The position numbers and the translations under genes are program-made. A stretch of DNA of 64,000 nucleotides from Agitococcus lubricus. Its GTDB lineage: Bacteria > Pseudomonadota > Gammaproteobacteria > Pseudomonadales > Moraxellaceae. The notes below the pieces were generated by a model, which worked only from the letters and a program-made list of their open reading frames with translations, was not told where the DNA came from and did no database searches. Each line of letters opens with the position of its first letter. Positions within the stretch are counted from its first letter, which is position 1. Shown piece after piece: positions 58,310 to 64,000 of this stretch. Location: the NCBI RefSeq assembly GCF_003051055.1, contig NZ_QAON01000008.1, forward strand, positions 87,541-151,540, in the 5' to 3' direction.

Positions 58310-58802
58310 TGTCTGCTACAGCACATAACTCGCCTGCATTCACCCCTAGACCTTCTAGGGGCATACCGCCAATCGCACGATTCCTCAAAGCAGCGACGGC
58401 AAAAACAATACGATTATTTTCGGCTCGCCCTTCAGGGGTACTATTCAGAGCAATCGGTTTAGTGCTGCCAAATCCGACGGCGACCAAACGCTGACAGTCT
58501 ACGCCTACAGCTACTAACCCCTGCCCAATCGCAAGGGCGCGCGCTTGACTTAAAGCCAGATTTTCTGCCTCATTGGTCAACACAACATGCCCCTCAATAC
58601 GCAAGGTAGTAATATAAGTTTTTTGTTCTAAAAAGGATTTGATTGCCAATAAACTGTCGCGGCTTTCGGGCGTTAACTCGGCAGTATGAGCGATAAATTG
58701 CGGCATTGAACTAAGCTGTAGTTGATGATTCACTATCGTAATAGCGTCTGCCAATAGACTTTGACAGGCCAAACACAGCGTGAGTGCCACAAACATACGC
58801 AT
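58293..58802 (-). CDS. OmpA-C-domain periplasmic protein
   Basis: The protein has 169 residues. A signal peptide (MRMFVALTLCLACQSLLADA) precedes one OmpA-like peptidoglycan-binding domain: SRDSLLAIKSFL, LRIEGHVVL, LALSQARALAIGQGLV, GFGSTKPIALN, GRAENNRIVF. It has no beta-barrel and no lipobox, so it is a soluble or loosely wall-bound protein. The usual 'GHTD' is GHVV here, which may weaken diaminopimelate binding. Its ATG overlaps the stop of the upstream unknown gene by one base (TAATG), so it is coupled to that operon. Confidence 0.85.
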   Translation of the reverse strand: MRMFVALTLCLACQSLLADAITIVNHQLQLSSMPQFIAHTAELTPESRDSLLAIKSFLEQKTYITTLRIEGHVVLTNEAENLALSQARALAIGQGLVAVGVDCQRLVAVGFGSTKPIALNSTPEGRAENNRIVFAVAALRNRAIGGMPLEGLGVNAGELCAVADTKTNN

Positions 58803-59467
58803 TATGGCACATCCACAAAAAATGGTTCTAAGTACGCTACAAAGCCTTGTAATTCTTCTAGATTTAATTGAGGGACGAGTTTTTTAATAGCCGCATGGGA
58901 GGCTTTATTAATAGTCACACCGCCCAAATCGGCCATTTTTCGGGTAATCAGACCTAATTTTAGCGGCTTCACCGACTCTACATAAAAATAGTGATTGGCT
59001 AAGTCGGAAAATGCGAGCATGTTTTCCATGAGCATCGGTCTAACCGATATGTCACCTGCTTTAATCGCAGCAAAACAGTGTTTATAGCCTTGTGCCAAAT
59101 TGGCTGGAATAGGAAAGCTTATATACTCTTGCTCGGCAATCACCAATTTACGCGCACGAATTTGAGTTGCTAACGGCGCCATTTCTTGATTAGACATTTT
59201 ATACAGCACTTGCTTAATCAGACCATGTGCCGTTGCACGAATGATGCCCGCCACATTATGCAACACCTTGACTGCCAAACTCTGCGTATCCATCATTTGG
59301 CTATTACCTAAAATCATCACTTCAATGATTTTATCAGTATAGTCATTTGCCACTGCAATCAATAATTTGTTTTGCGGGTCTTTGACACCACGCTCAAAGT
59401 TATCCACCAAGGTGGCAAAATTTTGTCTCAGTCCATCGGGACAAGGTATTGCATAATAGGTCTGCAT
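58802..59467 (-). CDS. Protein of unknown function, paralog of the upstream gene
   Basis: The protein has 221 residues; it is not recognised. It is mostly helical by composition, without signal peptide or membrane helix. It aligns end to end with the product of 59475-60149: an xTDxII segment near 45, a HGLIKQVLYKM stretch near 85, L-G-L-I-T-R-K near 170, then a shared SHxxIxKLxPxL segment and a final short AYLEPFF stretch. It has lost the Gly-rich loop of its neighbour. It lies 7 bases after that gene and one base before the OmpA-domain gene, hence the middle of a three-gene operon. Confidence 0.75.
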   Translation of the reverse strand: MQTYYAIPCPDGLRQNFATLVDNFERGVKDPQNKLLIAVANDYTDKIIEVMILGNSQMMDTQSLAVKVLHNVAGIIRATAHGLIKQVLYKMSNQEMAPLATQIRARKLVIAEQEYISFPIPANLAQGYKHCFAAIKAGDISVRPMLMENMLAFSDLANHYFYVESVKPLKLGLITRKMADLGGVTINKASHAAIKKLVPQLNLEELQGFVAYLEPFFVDVP

Positions 59468-59474
59468 TCTCTAT

Positions 59475-60149
59475 TTAACGCTCAACTAACATCGCTTGGA
59501 AATAAGCGGAAAACTCTTTTAATTGATTATCTTTTAAGGAAGGAATCAATTTTTCAATTGTGCTGTGGCTTTCTTTATGAATTAAACCGCGCGCGACACT
59601 GGCACCTTTACGGTTAATCATACCTAAGTCTAAAACAGCGATAAAATCATCAAAGAAGGCAACCAAGGCAGCGTCTGAGAAAGTTTTCATAGTGCCAATC
59701 AATTGTTGAGTGATTGCCTTACCGTTACCTGCATCAACCTCTTTGAAGGCTGCGGCAAATTGATTATAGACGGTTTGGTCTAACTTAAAACCAATACGTA
59801 CTTTATCATTCGGTAATTGTAAAAAACGTGAACGTAAGTATTCAGCACGTTTGTTAACTTCGGCATTGTCGGCTTTACCTAACATCATTTTTAATAAACC
59901 GTGCATGGTTTTTTTAAGAAAACCACCCAACAGTTTTAAGAGACCGCCACCCTCGCCTTCACCACTTTTTTGCATCATATCGACTAAATTTAACAATAAA
60001 TTGTCAATAATTTCGTCTGTCAACTTAATAGAAATAGTATTCAACAAATGATACTGTGGCTCTGGTGCTTTTTTCGCTAAATTAGCAAATAAGGTTTCAA
60101 TATCATTTTTCAGAGCTTCGCTAGGTGCAAAACCAAAATAAGCGGTCAT
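59475..60149 (-). CDS. Protein of unknown function, first of a tandem paralogous pair
   Basis: The protein has 224 residues and no recognised family. It is mostly helical, starting MTAYFGFAPSEALKNDIE. A Gly-rich stretch (GEGEGGGLLKLLGGFLK, near 83-99) is followed by an amphipathic helix (MHGLLKMMLGK) that might touch a membrane or a partner. The C-terminal block LGMINRKGASVARGL with SHSTIEKLIPSL is shared with the next gene. No enzyme motif is visible. It heads an operon of paralog, paralog, OmpA-domain protein; the 137 bases upstream hold its promoter. Confidence 0.75.
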   Translation of the reverse strand: MTAYFGFAPSEALKNDIETLFANLAKKAPEPQYHLLNTISIKLTDEIIDNLLLNLVDMMQKSGEGEGGGLLKLLGGFLKKTMHGLLKMMLGKADNAEVNKRAEYLRSRFLQLPNDKVRIGFKLDQTVYNQFAAAFKEVDAGNGKAITQQLIGTMKTFSDAALVAFFDDFIAVLDLGMINRKGASVARGLIHKESHSTIEKLIPSLKDNQLKEFSAYFQAMLVER

Positions 60150-60286
60150 AACAACTCCCTAAACGTCTTAGTTAAAAGCTACTTGCCTGTGGAACACAAT
60201 AGCGTTGAAATTGTCGCTATTATATAACGACTTAGCAAGTCACTCTTGAGAACTTATGTCAAAAACGTGGCGTGAAATCTGAGCTT

Positions 60287-61102
60287 CTATTGTCTAATTA
60301 AACGCTGAAAATGCGCTTGCTCATGGGTTGAGCGAAATGGATTAATATCTAAGCCACCTCGCCGTGTATAGTATGCCTGAACTGTGAGACATTGTGGTTG
60401 GCAATGTCGCATAATATCGACAAAAATTCGCTCTACACACTGCTCATGAAAGTCATTGTGTTCCCTAAAAGAAATTAAATACCGTAACAGCGCGGTATGG
60501 TCTAGCTGCTGGCCACGGTAATGGATACGTACGCTACCCCAATCGGGTTGATTAGTGACGGGGCAATTACTGCGTAATAAATGCGAATATACGGTTTCTT
60601 CTACATGTGTCGTAGGGGTTGCTAAGGCTAAATGGGTATCCGTCAACACATAGTCGTCACAGCTAATATCCAAATCATCTAAACACGTGCCTGTTAATCC
60701 TTGCGACTGATAGCGTTGGTCTACGGCCAAGAACTCCAAGCTAACTGGTGCACCCGCCGCTTGACTCAAATCCTTCACTACTAAGGCACTATAAGCATGC
60801 GCTGAGTCAAAACGGTGAAAATTCAACGAGTTAAAATAGAGTTTTAAGGATTTAGACTCAATAAGATATGGCGACTGCGCAGGGATAGTCAGTTGTACAA
60901 TCGCGACCTGTGGTTTGCCTTTGGCGTTCAACCACGAGGCTTCATAATTATGCCAAATATCTACCCCCTGAAATGGTAAGTCTCCTATCAGGCCTAAGGC
61001 GGCTCTGCCATCCTGACGCGGCAAGGGACATAACACTTGTGGGCGATAATCGCGGTAGTACTCGGTATCTTTGCCTAAGGCTGTTTTTTGATAACCAAAC
61101 AT
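60287..61102 (-). CDS. queF: NADPH-dependent 7-cyano-7-deazaguanine reductase (preQ0 reductase)
   Basis: The protein has 271 residues, the long (YqfF/E. coli type) form made of two T-fold halves. It reduces preQ0 to preQ1 for queuosine tRNA modification. The QueF motif ESKSLKLYFNSLN is near 82-94, the catalytic Cys lies in SNCPVTNQPDWG (near 180), and DFHEQCVERIF lies near 230. Its ribosome site AAGGAG is inside the end of the ABC permease gene, 3 bases upstream of which that gene stops, so it is coupled to the transporter operon. Confidence 0.96.
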   Translation of the reverse strand: MFGYQKTALGKDTEYYRDYRPQVLCPLPRQDGRAALGLIGDLPFQGVDIWHNYEASWLNAKGKPQVAIVQLTIPAQSPYLIESKSLKLYFNSLNFHRFDSAHAYSALVVKDLSQAAGAPVSLEFLAVDQRYQSQGLTGTCLDDLDISCDDYVLTDTHLALATPTTHVEETVYSHLLRSNCPVTNQPDWGSVRIHYRGQQLDHTALLRYLISFREHNDFHEQCVERIFVDIMRHCQPQCLTVQAYYTRRGGLDINPFRSTHEQAHFQRLIRQ

Positions 61103-61105
61103 AAA

Positions 61106-61879
61106 TTACTCCTTCATGCCTTTACCTGTTTTTAATAAATGCAGGGCATACAGATATAAGCCGATGGTCGCAAGGGTAATAAAGGTTAATGATACGGTGA
61201 TGTTGACGTCACTGACACCCAAGATGCCATAGCGGAAGGCATTGACCATATAGACAATCGGATTAAGCTGAGATAAGGTTTGAAAAAAAGGCGATAAATT
61301 ATCTATGGAATAAAACACGCCGCCTAAATAGGTGAGCGGTGTTAAAACAAAAGTCGGTACAATCGAAATATCATCAAAGGATTTGGCATATACCGCGTTG
61401 ATAAAACCACCAATCGAAAACAAAGTTGCCGTTATCAGCACCGAATAAATAATAATGAGTACGTGATGAACCGCTAAATGGGTAAAAAATAACGATAAAA
61501 TAGTGACAATCAATCCAACCAACAAGCCACGCGTAATGCCCCCAACAATATACCCCGACAAAATAACGGAGTACGGTACGGGCGACACCAATAACTCCTC
61601 GATACTGCGCTGAAATTTAGCACTATAAAAGCTCGATACCACATTCGAATAGGCGTTCGTAATCACCGACATCATAATCAGACCAGGGACAATGTATTGC
61701 ATATAGTCAAAGCCGCCCATTTGCCCAACACGACTACCAACAATATTGCCAAAAATGACAAAGTATAAGCACATGGTAATGGCAGGTGGTAATAAGGTTT
61801 GTACCCAAATACGCATAAAACGACGAATTTCTTTAGTGACAATGGTTTCAAAAGCCACCCAAATAGCAGAATTGTTCAT
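61106..61879 (-). CDS. ABC-2 type transporter permease (YadH-like)
   Basis: The protein has 257 residues and about six membrane helices (near 25-45, 60-80, 110-135, 142-165, 172-190, 225-247). It is the ABC-2 membrane subunit family of drug/polysaccharide exporters (KEIRRFMRIWVQTLLPPAI start; FSIGGFINAVYAKSFDDISIV mid-protein). It would pair with the ATPase encoded upstream at 62141-63073. The E. coli homolog pair is YadG-YadH, substrate unknown. The 261-base gap between the two genes contains a mobile element. Confidence 0.9.
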   Translation of the reverse strand: MNNSAIWVAFETIVTKEIRRFMRIWVQTLLPPAITMCLYFVIFGNIVGSRVGQMGGFDYMQYIVPGLIMMSVITNAYSNVVSSFYSAKFQRSIEELLVSPVPYSVILSGYIVGGITRGLLVGLIVTILSLFFTHLAVHHVLIIIYSVLITATLFSIGGFINAVYAKSFDDISIVPTFVLTPLTYLGGVFYSIDNLSPFFQTLSQLNPIVYMVNAFRYGILGVSDVNITVSLTFITLATIGLYLYALHLLKTGKGMKE

Positions 61880-61978
61880 AAACTACTCATATTGTAATCG
61901 ACTCAATTTAGGACTTACGTGATGGTCGCTTGTATCTTGACTATCGGCTGTATCTATTCAAAAGTCCCCATAACCTAC

Positions 61979-62124
61979 TAATGCTGGTCAGTTAAGAAAA
62001 ATTGGCACTTAAAAACTGCCCTTCGACCCTTCGGCTGGCTCAGAGCTGGCCAAGCTCAGGGCGCATTTTTGCGTTGACTGAGCGGAGTCGAAGTCGGCAA
62101 AAATGGCGTAACTGACTGGCATTA
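61979..62124. mobile_element. 146-bp MITE-like element with 12-bp direct repeats
   Basis: The termini TAATGCTGGTCAGTTAAG and (reversed) TAATGCCAGTCAGTTACG match 15 of 18. The element is flanked by identical 12-bp sequences CCCATAACCTAC at 61967-61978 and 62125-62136, which look like a target duplication. Inside is a large imperfect palindrome built from CTTCGAC...CTGAGCGGAGTCGAAG. There is no ORF. A 12-bp duplication would fit an IS4-type transposase acting in trans; this is inference. Confidence 0.75.
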
Positions 62125-62140
62125 CCCATAACCTACCGAG

Positions 62141-63073
62141 TTAGGATGTTTTTTGTTGCAGATTTCTTTCGACCATAGAGACAAATAACTCTTCTAGACG
62201 GTTCGTTTTATTGCGTAGGCTCATCACCTCTATGCCTTGCTGATTTAATTCAACAAATACTTGATTCAACGATTGGCTTTTGTTGACGGCTACCTCTAAG
62301 GTACGCTCATCCAATAAACGTATGGGGAAATCGGCTAATTGTGGCGGGGATGTTACTGCTTCGCGCAAGTCTAGCAAAAAGTGTTCTACATCTAATTTAG
62401 CCAACAAGGATTTCATGTCGGTATTTTCAACAATTAAGCCTTTATCAATAATGGCAATATTGCGACAGAGCATTTCTGCTTCCTCTAAATAATGCGTAGT
62501 GAGAATAATCGTTGTGCCCTGTTGATTGATTTCAGTCAAAAAATCCCACATCGAACGGCGTAACTCAATATCTACCCCTGCGGTTGGCTCGTCTAAAATC
62601 AATAATTTAGGCTCATGTACCATCGCACGAGCAATCATTAAGCGCCGCTTCATACCGCCTGATAACATACGCGCTTGCTGGTCACGTTTTTCCCAAATAC
62701 CTAATTTTTTAAGGTACTTTTCGGCTTGGGCATAAGCCATATTTTTTTCTATACCATAGTAACCTGCTTGTGTAGCCAGAATATCAATCACTTTTTCAAA
62801 CTGGCCAAAGTTAAACTCTTGAGGCACAACCCCTAATTGTTGTTTGGCTAAAGACAAATTTTTATCTAAGTCATAACCAAATATATTCACCGAACCTGTC
62901 GTTTTTTTGACCAACGAACTGATAATGCCAATCGTAGTGGACTTTCCTGCACCATTTGGCCCAAGTAAAGCAAAAAAATCGCCTTGCTCTACACGTAAAT
63001 TGATGCCCTTTAATGCCTGAAAACCATTTTTGTAGGTTTTGGTCAGGTCTTTAATGTCTAGTGCATAGCTCAT
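62141..63073 (-). CDS. ABC transporter ATP-binding protein (YadG-like)
   Basis: The protein has 310 residues; AAAGGT lies 8 bases before the ATG. Walker A is GPNGAGKST near 39-47, Q-loop GVVPQEFNF near 83, signature LSGGMKRRL near 138, Walker B LLILDEPTAGVD near 158 and the switch His in TTHYLEEAE. The extended C-terminus (about 230-310) is a regulatory domain common in ABC-2 ATPases. Its permease lies downstream beyond a 146-bp mobile element; the histidine phosphatase gene is 18 bases upstream. Confidence 0.93.
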   Translation of the reverse strand: MSYALDIKDLTKTYKNGFQALKGINLRVEQGDFFALLGPNGAGKSTTIGIISSLVKKTTGSVNIFGYDLDKNLSLAKQQLGVVPQEFNFGQFEKVIDILATQAGYYGIEKNMAYAQAEKYLKKLGIWEKRDQQARMLSGGMKRRLMIARAMVHEPKLLILDEPTAGVDIELRRSMWDFLTEINQQGTTIILTTHYLEEAEMLCRNIAIIDKGLIVENTDMKSLLAKLDVEHFLLDLREAVTSPPQLADFPIRLLDERTLEVAVNKSQSLNQVFVELNQQGIEVMSLRNKTNRLEELFVSMVERNLQQKTS

Positions 63074-63091
63074 AGAGACTACCTTTAAGGT

Positions 63092-63760
63092 CTAAGCGAA
63101 TAAATAATCAGCCAGTGCGACGTGTCCCTGTTCACCGCGCCATACCCAGTAAAGCCTCTCTTGGTCAAACCACAACCAAACTCCCTCCATCATCGCTGGC
63201 CAATCTTGTTCAGATATGCGGGTTTGCTGGCGTAAATGGTAAATAAATGCCGCAAGAATGGTGTCATGCGTGACATGTACGGTCAGCGAAGCCTCATCAA
63301 GGTGCGGTTGGCTGTGGTACAGATAGTGGATGATTTTTTTTGCCCCTTCTTTGGGTGATAGCACCCCGTCTAAATCTTGTTGTAGATGGTGGTTAGCAAA
63401 CGCAATCGGCCCCATTTGTAAAAATAATGCCCCAACCTTACGCACACTTTGCACAAAACAACCTGGTTCTACCAAGACATGACTTTGAGTGATGGGTAAA
63501 TCAATGCCCGCACCACGTGCCATGGCTTTTGCCGTATCTAAACAGCGGCCTACAGGACTAGAGTAAAAAGCACGAATGGGTCTAGTTAAACGCTCGCCCC
63601 ATTGCTCTGCTAACAAAATGCCTTCTGGCGTTAGCGGTAAATCATAACCCGCAATGGCATTAGGTGCAGCTAGTTCACGAATAGAATGTCTGGTCAATAA
63701 AATTGCAGGCCGATGATTCGGTAACAAATGAAGACCCATTTCGAGTTTTGACGGCAGCAT
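63092..63760 (-). CDS. Histidine phosphatase (phosphoglycerate-mutase-like) family protein
   Basis: The protein has 222 residues. The N-terminal phosphate motif is LLTRHSIREL near 21-30 (R-H-S in place of the common R-H-G), with SSPVGRCLDTA near 66 and the second His in VHVTHDTILAAF near 160. This fits acid-phosphatase-like histidine phosphatases. The substrate is unknown. It is the first gene of the operon phosphatase-ABC ATPase-permease-queF. The ribosome site at ATG 63760 is weak. Confidence 0.82.
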   Translation of the reverse strand: MLPSKLEMGLHLLPNHRPAILLTRHSIRELAAPNAIAGYDLPLTPEGILLAEQWGERLTRPIRAFYSSPVGRCLDTAKAMARGAGIDLPITQSHVLVEPGCFVQSVRKVGALFLQMGPIAFANHHLQQDLDGVLSPKEGAKKIIHYLYHSQPHLDEASLTVHVTHDTILAAFIYHLRQQTRISEQDWPAMMEGVWLWFDQERLYWVWRGEQGHVALADYLFA

Positions 63761-63868
63761 AAGACAGATTCTTATTAAAAATCTTATTTTAACTTATGCC
63801 GCCTTGCTTGACGATGGAACAAGTGTTCTAAGAAGATGATACAGTTAGCTATTTATAAGCACTATATA

Positions 63869-64000
63869 TCATAAGTTTAATGATGACCAACTAGCAGCAA
63901 TAACCGCATCTAACTGACTGTGTTGCTCGGAACTTAACTCGGTTTGACCTAAAGGCGGTGGCGCAATACTGGCCATTGCACTGACCAATGCCTGAACATC
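63869..64000 (-). CDS. C-terminal end of a probable RTX/calcium-binding exported protein (partial)
   Basis: A minus-strand frame enters from the right edge and ends with TGA at 63869-63871, giving 43 residues. The ending QALVSAMASIAPPPLGQTEL, then a Gln/Ala-rich stretch and IAASW, is very like the C-terminal tail of large RTX/VCBS-type proteins of Pseudomonas and Acinetobacter (M-A-x-F-A-P-P-x-x-G-Q-T-x-L and a final A-x-x-W). Such tails carry the type I secretion signal. The bulk of the gene lies beyond the window. Its stop is about 110 bases past the phosphatase start. Confidence 0.6.
   Translation of the reverse strand, partial: DVQALVSAMASIAPPPLGQTELSSEQHSQLDAVIAASWSSLNL

Noticed and set aside
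61106..63760. The ABC-phosphatase-queF set as a dedicated queuosine-precursor importer
   Set aside because: The transporter is of the ABC-2 exporter type; its link to queF is only by position.

Overview
The window is ordinary chromosome of a low-GC gammaproteobacterium, most likely from the Moraxellales/Pseudomonadales (an Acinetobacter-Agitococcus-Perlucidibaca type lineage). The main reasons are the gyrA-serC-pheA-hisC-(tyrA-aroA fusion)-cmk-rpsA-ihfB-lapA-pyrF block, the ubiG-mupP-yciK operon, and divergent uvrB/aspC. The lineage is inferred from gene order and family resemblance; no database search was run. I see no rRNA, CRISPR array, prophage or complete insertion sequence.

Layout. 1-2.3 kb: end of an RlaP-type nucleotidyltransferase gene, ribosomal oxygenase roxA and a DUF7931 protein. 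2.49-2.80 kb: tRNA-Cys and two identical tRNA-Leu(UAA) genes behind one promoter. 3-9 kb: a Tat-exported FecR-domain protein, an SDR, a metallo-beta-lactamase-fold hydrolase, the ornithine-lipid pair olsB-olsA and a PAS-PAS-GGDEF diguanylate cyclase. 9-17.5 kb: uvrB, aspC, a thioesterase, a di-heme peroxidase-like cytochrome, a TPR lipoprotein and PBP1b. 17.7-25 kb: a frameshifted secreted lipase, a palindrome-rich regulatory region, a TetR regulator, a desaturase/ferredoxin-reductase pair and more SDRs. 25-30.5 kb: a hybrid histidine kinase facing a PP2C/STAS/anti-sigma partner-switching set. 30.8-43.8 kb: the conserved housekeeping block on the minus strand. 44.4-46.6 kb: ubiG-mupP-yciK. 47-54 kb: a DUF4282 protein, a serine hydrolase, a delta-9-type desaturase, and a Baeyer-Villiger-type monooxygenase/SDR/esterase operon with a divergent TetR gene. 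54.4-64 kb: topB, selO, a three-gene operon with two uncharacterised paralogs and an OmpA-domain protein, then a phosphatase-ABC transporter-queF operon. The window ends inside the C-terminus of a probable RTX-type protein.

The clearest unlisted structure is mobile. Three copies of a ~267-bp non-autonomous element share GGGTCTGTTGAC termini and sit between TA dinucleotides. One of them landed in the topB stop codon and rebuilt it. A different 146-bp element, bounded by 12-bp direct repeats, lies between the two ABC transporter genes. A palindromic module inside it recurs in the hisC-pheA spacer.

Several gene sets handle lipids: ornithine lipids, two desaturase systems, a lipase, a monooxygenase/esterase operon and several SDRs. 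This fits an organism that uses and remodels fatty acids and esters. That reading is inference from gene content.
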